Shown here piece after piece: positions 25,138 through 33,828 of a DNA stretch of 59,381 nt. The first letter of the stretch is position 1, and each line of letters begins with the position of its first letter. The notes under the pieces were generated by a model. That model did not search any database. It was not told the DNA's origin and was given only the letters and a program-made list of their open reading frames with translations. The stretch is from Actinomadura chibensis NBRC 106107. GTDB lineage: Bacteria > Actinomycetota > Actinomycetes > Streptosporangiales > Streptosporangiaceae. The position numbers and the translations under genes were made by a program. The stretch is taken from contig NZ_BCQP01000074.1 in the NCBI RefSeq assembly GCF_001552135.1, positions 1 through 59,381 on the forward strand, written 5' to 3'.

Positions 25138-25811
25138 GGGAGTTTCCAGTCGACGGGCTGGGCGCCCTGTTGTTCCAGGAGTTGGTTGGCTCGGGAGAAG
25201 GGGCGGGAGCCGAAGAAGCCGCGGTCGGCCGAGTAGGGGCTCGGGTGCGGCGACTCGATGCAGGGGACGCCGCCGAGCAGCGGCTTGAGGTTGCGGGCGT
25301 CGCGGCCCCACAGGATCGCGACGAGCGGGCGGCCGCGGGCGGCGAGGGCGCGGATGGCCTGTTCGGTGACCTGCTCCCAGCCCTTGTCGCGGTGCGAGCC
25401 GGGCTTGCCCGGCATGACGGTCAGCGCGCGGTTGAGCAGGCAGACGCCCTGCTCAGTCCAGGGGGTGAGGTCGCCGGTCGACGGCTCCGGGTGCCCGAGG
25501 TCGCTGCAGTACTCGCGGAAGATGTTGATCAGGCTCGCGGGCAGCGGGCGGACGTCCGGCGCGACCGAGAAGCTCAGCCCGACGGGGTGGCCCGGCGTCG
25601 GGTACGGGTCCTGCCCCATGATGAGGACGCGGACGTCGTCGAACGGCTGGGTGAAGGCCCGCAGGACGTGGTTCCCGGCGGGGAGGTAGCGGCGCCCGGC
25701 GGCGATCTCGGCGCGCAGCCAGTCGCCCGCCGCGGCGATCGTCCCGGCGACCGGCTCCAGCGCGGTCGCCCACCCCGCTTCGACGATCTCCGAGAGTGGT
25801 CGTGCCGTCAT
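25134..25811 (-). CDS. ung: Uracil-DNA glycosylase, family 1
   Basis: From ATG 25811 the protein has 225 residues, the usual UDG length. The water-activating motif is GQDPYPTPGHPVGLSFSV region with D68 (GQDPY 66-70); the minor-groove leucine-loop motif is HPSPYSA with H189. LLNRALTV and ILWGRDARN are also family blocks. It removes uracil from DNA to start base-excision repair. It is a single-gene unit that overlaps the convergent hypothetical gene by 4 bp. A longer frame to 25874 lacks family sequence and is not used. Confidence 0.95.
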   Translation of the reverse strand: MTARPLSEIVEAGWATALEPVAGTIAAAGDWLRAEIAAGRRYLPAGNHVLRAFTQPFDDVRVLIMGQDPYPTPGHPVGLSFSVAPDVRPLPASLINIFREYCSDLGHPEPSTGDLTPWTEQGVCLLNRALTVMPGKPGSHRDKGWEQVTEQAIRALAARGRPLVAILWGRDARNLKPLLGGVPCIESPHPSPYSADRGFFGSRPFSRANQLLEQQGAQPVDWKLP

Positions 25812-26081
25812 GGGGCACAACCCTAGTGTGGTGATCACGTGGCCGTCCGGGGAACGGATCCGCCGGTCGGACATGTGAAGTTTTCTGACAGCATCAGGAT
25901 TGATGGAGGCAAAATCTTGCCCTGGTGCTGAGAAACGGTCAGATGAAGTGCGTGAAACGCCCTGTTAAGTCCTAGTTACTTCCATGCGGGCAGCGTTGAC
26001 CTGCCGTCCCCCGAGCGCATAACTCCTAGAAGAACAGGTATGGCGCACGACGAGCGGACGAGCGGACGGACGAGAGAGCCC

Positions 26082-27572
26082 ATGAGCCAGTTGACCACCG
26101 TGGACGCCACCTTCCTCAACGCCGAGACCGGCACCACCCACGCCCACATCGCGGGGCTGGGCATCGTCGACGCGGCCTCGTGCCCCGACGGCCGGCTCAC
26201 GGTCGGGCGGGTGGCCGAACTCGTGCGGAACCGGGCGCACCTCGCGGCCCGCCCGCTGCGGCAGCGGCTCGTCCAGGTGCCGTTCGGGCTGGACCGCCCC
26301 TACTGGGAGGACGACCCCGACTTCGACCCCGAGCGGCACATCTTCGAGATCGGGCTCCCGGCGCCCGGCGACGACCGGCAGCTCGCCGACGTCGTCGCGA
26401 TGCTGCACGAGCAGCCGCTCGACCGGTCGCGCCCGCTGTGGGAGATGTTCCTGATCCAGGGCCTGCTCGGCGGCCGGACCGCCGTCTACGTGAAGGTGCA
26501 CCACGCCGCGATCGACGGCGTGACGGCCGCCGAGACGCTCGCCGCGCTGCTGGACCTGTCGCCCGAGCCGCGCGACGTCCCCGCCGACGAGACCGAGCCC
26601 GCCCGCGCCCCTCGGCCCGCCGAGATGGTCCGCGCGGGGCTGCTGAACACGGCGATGCACCCGGTCCGGTCGGTGCTGTCGGTCGCGCGCGCCGCCCCCT
26701 ACCTGGACGAGATCCCGGGCCTGTCGGCCATCCCGGGCGTCGGGCTGGTGTCGTCGGTCGTACAGGGCGCGCTGCGCCGCCGGGAGGTGCCGCGCGCGCC
26801 GCGGATGAGCGCGCCGCCGACGCCGTTCAACCAGCCGATCGGACGCCGCCGCTCCGTCGCCTGCGGGGAGCTCCCGCTCGACGACATCAAGCAGATCCGG
26901 CGCGGGCTCGGCGGCAGCGTCAACGACGTGGTGATGGCGCTGTGCGCGACGGCGCTGCGGCAGTGGCTGGACAAGCGCGGCGAGCTGCCGGAGCGTCCGC
27001 TGGTCGCGGCCGTGCCGGTGTCGCTGCGGCGGCGCGGCAACCGGGGCGACGGGGGGAACCAGGTGTCGGTGATGGCGACGCGGCTCGCCACCGACGTCCC
27101 CGACCCGGCCGACCGGTACGTCGCCGTCCGCCGTGACATGGATCGTGCCAAGCGGCGGTTCACCGGGTCGTCCGGGAGCTGGGTGCAGGACATGAGCGGG
27201 CTGCTGCCCGCCCCGGTCGCGGGCGCGCTGACCCGGCTCGCGCTGCAGGCCGCGCCCGCGATGTCGCTGCGTCCGATCAACCTGATCGTGTCGAACGTGC
27301 CGGGCCCGCAGTTCCCGCTGTACCTGTGCGGGGCGCGGGTGCTCGGCTACTACCCGATCTCCGTCATCACCGACGTCACCGGCGGGCTGAACATCACCGT
27401 GTTCTCCTACGACGGCAAGGTGGACGTCGGGATCGTCGCCTGCCGGGAGCTGATCCCCGACCCGTCCGAGATCGTCGACCACCTGGTGGACGCGCTGGAC
27501 GAGCTGCGCGAGCTCGCCCGCGAAGCCCTGGAGGAGCGGGCTCTCAAGGAGCGGGCCGTCAGCGGGGAGTGA
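26082..27572 (+). CDS. Wax ester synthase / diacylglycerol acyltransferase (WS/DGAT)
   Basis: The 496-residue protein (from ATG 26082) has the catalytic HHxxxDG motif as H140-H141-A-A-I-D145-G146, the N-terminal QLTTVDATFLNAE block and the C-terminal NLIVSNVPGPQFPLYLCGAR block of bacterial WS/DGATs. It transfers acyl-CoA to diacylglycerol or fatty alcohols at the membrane, making storage triacylglycerol or wax esters. An ATG at 26040 would add 14 residues; GAGAGAG upstream and family N-termini favour 26082. Its stop overlaps the convergent Nudix-like gene by 14 bp. Confidence 0.92.
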   Translation: MSQLTTVDATFLNAETGTTHAHIAGLGIVDAASCPDGRLTVGRVAELVRNRAHLAARPLRQRLVQVPFGLDRPYWEDDPDFDPERHIFEIGLPAPGDDRQLADVVAMLHEQPLDRSRPLWEMFLIQGLLGGRTAVYVKVHHAAIDGVTAAETLAALLDLSPEPRDVPADETEPARAPRPAEMVRAGLLNTAMHPVRSVLSVARAAPYLDEIPGLSAIPGVGLVSSVVQGALRRREVPRAPRMSAPPTPFNQPIGRRRSVACGELPLDDIKQIRRGLGGSVNDVVMALCATALRQWLDKRGELPERPLVAAVPVSLRRRGNRGDGGNQVSVMATRLATDVPDPADRYVAVRRDMDRAKRRFTGSSGSWVQDMSGLLPAPVAGALTRLALQAAPAMSLRPINLIVSNVPGPQFPLYLCGARVLGYYPISVITDVTGGLNITVFSYDGKVDVGIVACRELIPDPSEIVDHLVDALDELRELAREALEERALKERAVSGE

Positions 27573-28560
27573 TGCCGAGCGCCGCGCGGTGCCGCCGGGC
27601 GAGTGCCAAGGCGGCGGCGCCCGCGGGCTGCATCGGCGCCGGGACGGGCCCGCCGAACGGCGCCGTCGACACCTCGCCCTCGTCGTTGACCGCGACGAGC
27701 CCGCCGAAGAACTCGGCGAACGCGTCGTCGTCCACCACGACCACCGTGAGCAGGTCGAGCGCGAACGTCAGCGGATCGACGCCGAGGCCGAGGAAGTGGG
27801 CGCGCAGCCGCCCTCGCGCGCGGGCCGACGTCAGCGCGCGGTGGAACGGCCATTCCTCCTGGACGAACCCGTCGCCGTAGTCCTCGTCCCCGCCGAGCAG
27901 TTCCTCGGCGTACTCGCGGACCATGCAGGACCACATGTCCGGCGGCTCGTCCCCGAGCGGCTGGAACAGCCCGACCGGCATCACCTGGTAGAGCCCCCCG
28001 GCGTGCGCGACCTTCGCCGGGTCGCGCCGGTGCAGCACGTACGATCCGGACGCGGTGACGGTCAGCGTCGTGATCGCGGTCAGCGCGGGACGGCGGGCCA
28101 GGTCGCACGGGTCCCCGATCCGGCGGCGCAGCGGGAGGCCGGCCACCCCGGCGGACAGTTCGTGCGCCACCGCCTCGGCGACGTTCACGCCGTCGAAGTA
28201 GCGGGCCGGGCCGAGGCGGAGCACCGGCGGACGCGCGGCGAGGAGGCGGTAGCTCGGCCGGTCCTCGAACACCTTCGGCGGGGCGAGCGCGGCCATGGCC
28301 TCGGCGTAGGTGCGGTGGCCGGGCGGGAGGCCGTCGGACGGGTCGGCGACGGCCGGGGGCGCGGGGCGGGCGTCCCATTCCAGGCGGATGGCGTCCAGCG
28401 GGACCGGGGCGTCGGGGATCCATTCCGGACGGCACAGCAGCGGCGTGCCCGCGACGCGCGGGACGTCCGGGTAGAGGGCTCCCGCCACCTCGCCGAGCCG
28501 TCCGCGGGAGGAGTTCAGCGCCGCCCGCTCGTCCCGCCACCGCCGCTCGCCCGGTTCCAT
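27559..28560 (-). CDS. Nudix-like hypothetical protein
   Basis: The 333-residue protein begins MEPGERRWRDERA. Around residues 185-225 it has a Nudix-like arrangement: GGLYQVMPVGLFQP followed by MVREYAEELLGG, which fits the REUXEEXGU part of a Nudix box, though the Nudix glycine spacing is long. The first half is a separate domain. It may hydrolyse or sense a nucleotide-type ligand. It is divergent from the XRE-cupin gene (61-bp gap), which may be its regulator. Confidence 0.65.
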   Translation of the reverse strand: MEPGERRWRDERAALNSSRGRLGEVAGALYPDVPRVAGTPLLCRPEWIPDAPVPLDAIRLEWDARPAPPAVADPSDGLPPGHRTYAEAMAALAPPKVFEDRPSYRLLAARPPVLRLGPARYFDGVNVAEAVAHELSAGVAGLPLRRRIGDPCDLARRPALTAITTLTVTASGSYVLHRRDPAKVAHAGGLYQVMPVGLFQPLGDEPPDMWSCMVREYAEELLGGDEDYGDGFVQEEWPFHRALTSARARGRLRAHFLGLGVDPLTFALDLLTVVVVDDDAFAEFFGGLVAVNDEGEVSTAPFGGPVPAPMQPAGAAALALARRHRAALGITPR

Positions 28561-28586
28561 GGCCGACCAGCCTAGCCCGTGCTCGT

Positions 28587-28615
28587 TTGACAAAACGGGT
28601 TGCCGTTCCTGCAAT
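28587..28615 (+). promoter_or_regulatory. Promoter with internal operator dyad, probably leaderless
   Basis: A perfect -35 TTGACA (28587-28592) is followed after 17 bp by TGCAAT (28610-28615) as -10. A perfect inverted repeat AACGG-GTTG-CCGTT (28594-28607) fills the spacer. The predicted transcription start at about 28621-28622 coincides with the ATG of the XRE-cupin gene at 28622, so the mRNA would be leaderless. The dyad would let a regulator block the polymerase, probably the gene's own product. Confidence 0.6.
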
Positions 28616-28621
28616 GAAGGG

Positions 28622-29194
28622 ATGGAGACGACCGAAGAGGTTCTGGCCGGGGTCGGGCCGAGGCTCAGGCGGCTGCGGCAGGAGCGGGGCATCACGCTCA
28701 CCGCGCTGTCGGAGACGACCGGGATCTCGGTGAGCACGCTGTCGCGGCTGGAGTCGGGCAAGCGACGGCCGAGCCTCGAACTGCTGCTTCCGCTGGCGCG
28801 GGCCCACCACGTCCCGCTGGACGAGCTGGTCGGTGCCCCCGAGACCGGCGACCCGCGGATCAGGCCGCGGCCGCGCCGGATGAACGACATGATCGTGCTG
28901 CCGCTGACCCGGCGCGCGGGCGGCCTCCAGGCGTTCAAGATGATCGTCCCGGAGCGGATCCCGGAGCCGGAGCCGCGGGTCCACGAGGGCTACGACTGGC
29001 TGTACGTCCTGAACGGCCGGCTGCGGCTGCACCTCGCGGGCCGCGACCTCATCCTGGAGCCGGGCGAGGCCGCCGAGTTCGACACCCGGCTGCCGCACCG
29101 GTTCGGCGGCCACGGCGGGCCGGTCGAGGTGCTCAGCCTGTTCGGCCCGCAGGGCGAGCGGCTGCACCTGCGCGCCCGCCCGCGCAAGGAGTGA
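28622..29194 (+). CDS. XRE-family regulator with C-terminal cupin domain
   Basis: From ATG 28622 the protein is 190 residues. Residues 13-68 form an XRE helix-turn-helix (LRRLRQERGITLTALSETTG, VSTLSRLESGKRRPS), then a cupin (about 110-185: HEGYDWLYVLNGRLRLHLAG, LEPGEAAEFDTRLPHRFGG) with His/Glu residues that could bind a metal or small ligand. This is the standard layout of cupin-linked XRE repressors. A leaderless promoter with an embedded dyad precedes it, suggesting autoregulation. The divergent Nudix-like gene is a likely target. Confidence 0.87.
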   Translation: METTEEVLAGVGPRLRRLRQERGITLTALSETTGISVSTLSRLESGKRRPSLELLLPLARAHHVPLDELVGAPETGDPRIRPRPRRMNDMIVLPLTRRAGGLQAFKMIVPERIPEPEPRVHEGYDWLYVLNGRLRLHLAGRDLILEPGEAAEFDTRLPHRFGGHGGPVEVLSLFGPQGERLHLRARPRKE

Positions 29195-29209
29195 CGCGCC
29201 GGGAGCGGG

Positions 29210-29830
29210 CTAGCGGCGGTCGCAGAAGGCGGCGAAGTCGTCGATGACGTCCCGCGCCGGGCCGTCCGCGCCGCGCAGCGCGAGGATCGGCTCCGCCAGC
29301 CCGGGGCGGACGGTCATCAGGTCGCCGACCGCGAACACCAGCGCCCGCACCACCTGCCGCTCCGGGTGCAGGACGGCGCGCTCGACGGCCGTCCGGTAGC
29401 GGGGGTCGGCGGGCGGCTCCGTCCCGTCCGCGCAGTTCCACATGTCGGCGGCGCGCAGGCCGTTCAGCGCGCGGATGCTCTCCCGCGCGTCCGCGTGCGG
29501 GACGGCCAGCAGGACGTCGAGCAGCGCGTCCGGCGCGACGGTCGGCAGCGTCGCGCGGACGACGCCGAGCGTCTCCTCCACCACGGCCGCGTCGTCGCCG
29601 GACACCCGCACCACCCGGTGGCCCAGCACGTGCACCTCGCTGTACAGGACGAACGCCACGCCCGCCTGCCAGGCGACCTGCTCCATCTCGCCGAACCCGG
29701 CGGTGCTGATCGCCGCCCGCCGCCAGCCGCGGCCCGCCGCGAGGGATTCGAGGACGCTCCGCTCCGCCTGCTCGGCCAGCAGCACCGTGCCGTCGTGGAG
29801 CACCGCCTCGGCGGCGGCCGTGCCGGTCAC
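29210..29830 (-). CDS. Hypothetical protein, partner of the upstream gene
   Basis: This 206-residue protein starts at a GTG overlapping the stop of the upstream gene (GTGA, 29827-29830), so the two are translationally coupled. It contains helical, HEAT-like segments toward the C-terminus (DPRYRTAVERAVLHPERQVVRALVFAVG, in part) and an N-terminal beta-rich part. No catalytic motif is recognised. It is convergent with the XRE-cupin gene (15-bp gap). Function unknown. Confidence 0.65.
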   Translation of the reverse strand: MTGTAAAEAVLHDGTVLLAEQAERSVLESLAAGRGWRRAAISTAGFGEMEQVAWQAGVAFVLYSEVHVLGHRVVRVSGDDAAVVEETLGVVRATLPTVAPDALLDVLLAVPHADARESIRALNGLRAADMWNCADGTEPPADPRYRTAVERAVLHPERQVVRALVFAVGDLMTVRPGLAEPILALRGADGPARDVIDDFAAFCDRR

Positions 29831-31122
29831 GCGTCCACCTCGTCCACTTCCACGTCTACGTCTTCTTCCGCGTCCACGTCCCAGGTGTCGACGGGGACGC
29901 CGGACTCGTCCACCATCACGGGCGCGCCGCCGAAGTCGTCGCCGAACGCGTTGAAGGCGTCCGGGCCGGGCGCGCGGTCGAGGAGGTCCTCCAGCCGCGC
30001 CAGCTCGCCCGGGTCGGTCTCGGCGAGCGCCAGCTCCTGGAGGAGGAACCGGTGGTCGTAGGAGTGCGCGACGAGGACGAGGTCGGCGCGCACCGCCGGG
30101 TCGGGATGGGCCGCCCACTCCCGCAGCTCCAGCGTCCGGCGCAGGTCGCCGTGCCGGAGCGCGGCGAGGCAGCGCAGCGCGAACCCGGCGGTGTCGGCGT
30201 CCGGGTCGTCGAGGTGGTGGTAGAGGTCGTCCTCCACGTCGAACTCCCAGCCCGCGAGGACGCCGACCGCGTCGAGCGGCAGGTCCTCGGGGAAGCGGTC
30301 GCCGTGCACCTCGTTGACCCGCCGCACCACGGCCCGGTGGCTCTCCGGCGACGGCCGGTACCGCACCGCCGCGCAGACGACCTCCCGCGTGTGGATCTCG
30401 ACCGAGAGGTGCGACCTGGAGTGCAGCGTCCGCCACGTCATGGACGGGACGCGCCCGAGCCGCTGCATCCGGTGCCCGTCCCTGATGGGCAGGAAGTCCG
30501 TCAGGTGGCCCGCGTCCCATGGCAGTTCCTCGGGGTAGGGGTCCTCCTCGCGGGCGCCGCCCCACGGCTGCGGGTCGGCGAACTTCACGGTCTTCATGTA
30601 GCGGTCCAGGGCCGCGCCGTCCAGCGGGACGCGCTCATCGGTCGCGGCGGCCGCCCACGGCGGGTCCTCGACGGGCACGTGCGGCACCGTGACCTGGTGC
30701 GCCGCGCCGAGGAACCCGCGCACGAACCCGGTCAGCTCCGCGCGCGGCGCGGGCCGCCGCGGGAACGGCGCGCCGAGCGCCTCCCGGACGCCCGCCGCCG
30801 TCGGCCGCAGCGGGATCCACAGCCAGGCGGGGTAGAAGCCGCCGAGCGCGCACCACAGCAGGCCGGGCTCGCTCGGGTCGACGTACCAGGCGGCGGCGAG
30901 CCGCTGCCCCGTCCACCGCCGGACGGCGTCCGGGCCGGTGCCGACGAGCAGCTTGCCCTTGCGCAGCAGCTCGTCGTCCACGTCGCGGTGCTCGCGGGAC
31001 ATCGCCCCGGACTCCTCGACGTGCTGCCAGGCCGGCTCCCAGTCGGCCGGGTCGAGCCAGTCGACGCCGAGCCGTTCGGCGGTCAGCCCGGCCCACCAGT
31101 CCGGAACGGTGCAATCGCTCAC
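29827..31122 (-). CDS. Hypothetical protein with acidic tail
   Basis: The 431-residue protein starts at a GTG with no clear ribosome-binding site (start uncertain). It is Trp- and Arg-rich, with a middle part (ALRCLAALRHGDLRRTLELREWAAHPDPAVRADLVLVAHSY, in part) that reads like one or two HEAT-type helical repeats. The last 25 residues are strongly acidic (DVDAEEDVDVEVDEVDA). It does not show an enzyme signature. The GTGA overlap with the next gene implies a functional pair, possibly a protein complex. Confidence 0.62.
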   Translation of the reverse strand: MSDCTVPDWWAGLTAERLGVDWLDPADWEPAWQHVEESGAMSREHRDVDDELLRKGKLLVGTGPDAVRRWTGQRLAAAWYVDPSEPGLLWCALGGFYPAWLWIPLRPTAAGVREALGAPFPRRPAPRAELTGFVRGFLGAAHQVTVPHVPVEDPPWAAAATDERVPLDGAALDRYMKTVKFADPQPWGGAREEDPYPEELPWDAGHLTDFLPIRDGHRMQRLGRVPSMTWRTLHSRSHLSVEIHTREVVCAAVRYRPSPESHRAVVRRVNEVHGDRFPEDLPLDAVGVLAGWEFDVEDDLYHHLDDPDADTAGFALRCLAALRHGDLRRTLELREWAAHPDPAVRADLVLVAHSYDHRFLLQELALAETDPGELARLEDLLDRAPGPDAFNAFGDDFGGAPVMVDESGVPVDTWDVDAEEDVDVEVDEVDA

Positions 31123-31177
31123 CCGGCAAACCTAGTGGGCGTCCGTGCGGCGGCGGCACCCCTGTTCCCGGCCGGGG

Positions 31178-32017
31178 TCAGACGCGCAGCTCAAGCGTGC
31201 AGCATTTCGGTCCGCCACCGGCCTTGCGGAGTTCCGACATATTCACGGGAACGGGTTCATATCCGTGGATGCGAAGGGTCGCGATGAGCCCGGCCGCCTC
31301 CGCGTCGATGACGATGTGGCGTCCGTCGCATACCGCGTTGAGGCCGAGGACGGCCGCGTCCCGCTCGTCCGCGACGACCGCGTCGGGGAACAGCCGCTCC
31401 AGCACCGTCCGGCTGCCGGGCGAGAACGCGCCGGGGTAGTACGCCACGTTCCCGTCGCCGAGCGGGAACAGCGCGGTGTCCAGGTGGTAGAAGCGCGGGT
31501 CGACGAGCCGGAGCGTCACGACGGGACGGCCGAGGAACTCCTGCGCCTCCTGGTGGGCGGCGAGGTGGGTGCGGAACCCCGTCCCGGCGAGGATCACGTG
31601 GTCGAGGGTGAGGAAGTCGCCCTCGCCCTCGTTGGTGTGCTCGGGCTCCAGTACTTCGCCGAATCCGTTGTCCCGGAGCCACGCGCTGTAGGCCGGGCCT
31701 TCCGCGCGCCGCTCGGGGTGGGTGAAGCGGGCGCCGTAGACGCGTCCGCCGACGACCAGCGCGCCGTTCGCCGCGAACACCATGTCGGGCAGCCCCTCGA
31801 TCGGGTCGATGAGGCTGACCTCGTGCCCGAGCGAGACGTAGGTCGCCCGCAGCGCCTCCCACTGCTCGACCGCCCGCGCCGTGTCCGTGCCGGCCGCCGG
31901 GTCCATCCACGGGTTGATGGCGTAGGCGACGGTGAAATGCTCCGGGCGGCACATCAGGAAGTGCCGCCGCGTCGCCGTCCGCCGGGGAAGGGGATCGGTC
32001 GCCGGAAGAACGCTCAT
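31178..32017 (-). CDS. Dimethylargininase / amidinotransferase-fold hydrolase
   Basis: From ATG 32017 (GGAG at 6-nt spacing on the minus strand) the protein has 279 residues. It shows the guanidine-modifying fold blocks: FAAN (GLPDMVFAANGAL), EGEGDFL, the catalytic His in FYHLDTALFPLG, and the nucleophilic Cys in GGGPKCCTLEL (C272 or C273). It probably hydrolyses dimethylarginine or a related guanidino compound to citrulline and amine. It lies downstream of and in the same direction as the PucR gene (128-bp gap), which suits control by nitrogen status. Confidence 0.83.
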   Translation of the reverse strand: MSVLPATDPLPRRTATRRHFLMCRPEHFTVAYAINPWMDPAAGTDTARAVEQWEALRATYVSLGHEVSLIDPIEGLPDMVFAANGALVVGGRVYGARFTHPERRAEGPAYSAWLRDNGFGEVLEPEHTNEGEGDFLTLDHVILAGTGFRTHLAAHQEAQEFLGRPVVTLRLVDPRFYHLDTALFPLGDGNVAYYPGAFSPGSRTVLERLFPDAVVADERDAAVLGLNAVCDGRHIVIDAEAAGLIATLRIHGYEPVPVNMSELRKAGGGPKCCTLELRV

Positions 32018-32145
32018 TCGCATCTCCAGAGGGCGTTCGCTGGGGGAGGTCGGACAGCGAAAGCCTAGAAACGAACGACGTGCGATCCAATCCGCGAACC
32101 TTGCACTGAGCTGGTCTTTCGTTGCGTCTTTCGGCGTTCCCCGCG

Positions 32146-33717
32146 CTATTCGTTGCGCGGCGCCGGGCCTTCTTCGAGCGCGTTGAGCTGGAGGCGCAGC
32201 GCGAGCCGCCGCCGCGGCGAGGAGAGGTCGAGCGCCGCCACCTCGGCCATGCGCCGCAGCCGGTGCCGCAACGTGTTCGGATGGACGCCGAGCGCCTCCG
32301 CCGTGCCCTTGGTGTCGCCGAAATGGTCGAGCCAGGCGGCGAGCGTGGGGACGAAGGCCGTCCCGTTCGCGGCGTCGTGCGCGCGGAGGTCCGGGACGGG
32401 CCCGCCGAGCACCGGGCCGCCGGCGGCCCTGCGCGCGCGCTCGACGACGACGGCGTCCCAGGCGTCCTCCAGCAGGACCGTCCCGGCGGGCAGCCGGCCG
32501 GACGCGACGAGGCCCGCGAGCTCCGCCGCCTCGGAGCGCGCGCGGGGCAGGCCCGCGGGGGAGCGGGCCGGGCCGCCCGCCGCCGCGTACAGGGTCCGGT
32601 CGTGCGCCCGCACCTGGACGAGGACGTTCCGCAGCCACGCCATCGACCCCGCGTCCCGGCGCGGGCCCGGCGGGTCGGTGAGGACGGCGAACAGCGTGTC
32701 GTCGACGTCGGTCAGCAGCGGGCGGTGCCAGCCGAAGCGGCGGGCGATCGCGTCCCACAGGTCGAGCCGCTGCCGCAGGTCGCCGTCGGCGCCGCCGCCG
32801 AGCGCCGCGACGCGCCACGGCGGCGGGGCGGGGACGCCGTCCGCGCCGTCCCGCAGCGCGCCGCGCAACTGGTCGGCGAGCACCCGCCGCGCCACCCCGG
32901 CCTCGGCGCGCAGCCGCAGCAGGTGCAGCGCGAGGACGGAGGCGAGGTCGGCCAGCCGCCGCACCCGGTCCGGCGGGACGGGCGTCCGCGCCACCACCCA
33001 GATCGAGCCGAGCCACTCGCCCCCGGCGCGCACCGGGATCACGAGCCGCGGCAGCATCCCGTCCGGCCCGGCCGGGACGTGCACCGGATCGCTCGACCGG
33101 GCCAGGCTGCGGAACACCCCGCACGCCCGCAGGTGCGCGATGACCTGCGCCGGGACGCGCCGTCCGACGATGGTGGAGACGCGCGCCGGGTCGGCCCTGT
33201 CCTGCCGTCCCGAGTAGGCGAGGACGCGGGAGCGGGCGTCCTCCAGCGTGACCGGGGCGTCGGCGATCTCGGCCGCCGTGTCGGCGAGCGCGAACAGGTC
33301 GTTGTGGACGCCGCCGTCCGCCGCGCCGGGCAGCGGCGCGTAGGCTCGGTCGATGGCGCCGCGCGCGAGCCAGACGACGTGCGTCCACGACGTGTCCGGC
33401 TGAAGCTCGACGAGCGCGGGGCGCAGCCGTGCGGCCGCGGCCGCGACGGCGGGGTCGTCGGCGAGGGGCGCCTTGAGCACGACCCCGGCGGCGCCCGCGG
33501 CGGCGGCGCGTTCGAGCAGCGCGACCGCGTCCGGCGGACCGGCCACGCCCGCGCCGAGGACGAGCTCGCCCGGCTGCCCGGCCGCCTCGCCGGGCTCGGC
33601 CAGGACGACGTCGTGCACCTGCGCCCCGCCGTCCGCCCTGCCGTCCGCCCCGCCTGGTGTGACCAGGCGGAGGAGGCCGGGACCGAGGGCGTCGACGAGG
33701 TCGGTCAGGGTGAGCAT
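32146..33717 (-). CDS. PucR-family transcriptional regulator
   Basis: The ATG 33717 is preceded by AAAGG at good spacing; a GTG at 33729 would add four residues. The 523-residue protein has an N-terminal PucR-type sensory domain, a GGDEF-like/CdaR-like middle region, and a C-terminal PucR helix-turn-helix (DTKGTAEALGVHPNTLRHRL). It is divergent from the FAD-dependent amino-acid oxidoreductase (111-bp gap) and precedes the dimethylargininase gene on its own strand. It probably controls one or both in response to a nitrogen compound. Confidence 0.87.
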   Translation of the reverse strand: MLTLTDLVDALGPGLLRLVTPGGADGRADGGAQVHDVVLAEPGEAAGQPGELVLGAGVAGPPDAVALLERAAAAGAAGVVLKAPLADDPAVAAAAARLRPALVELQPDTSWTHVVWLARGAIDRAYAPLPGAADGGVHNDLFALADTAAEIADAPVTLEDARSRVLAYSGRQDRADPARVSTIVGRRVPAQVIAHLRACGVFRSLARSSDPVHVPAGPDGMLPRLVIPVRAGGEWLGSIWVVARTPVPPDRVRRLADLASVLALHLLRLRAEAGVARRVLADQLRGALRDGADGVPAPPPWRVAALGGGADGDLRQRLDLWDAIARRFGWHRPLLTDVDDTLFAVLTDPPGPRRDAGSMAWLRNVLVQVRAHDRTLYAAAGGPARSPAGLPRARSEAAELAGLVASGRLPAGTVLLEDAWDAVVVERARRAAGGPVLGGPVPDLRAHDAANGTAFVPTLAAWLDHFGDTKGTAEALGVHPNTLRHRLRRMAEVAALDLSSPRRRLALRLQLNALEEGPAPRNE

Positions 33718-33828
33718 TGTGCCTTTCACACTATGCGCCCCACCGATATTGGCCGAAATGGACAGAGGCTCCGGCGGTGTCCCGCGTCACCATCGAGGTG
33801 TCACCGTCGACTTTGGAGGGGAAGGGCC

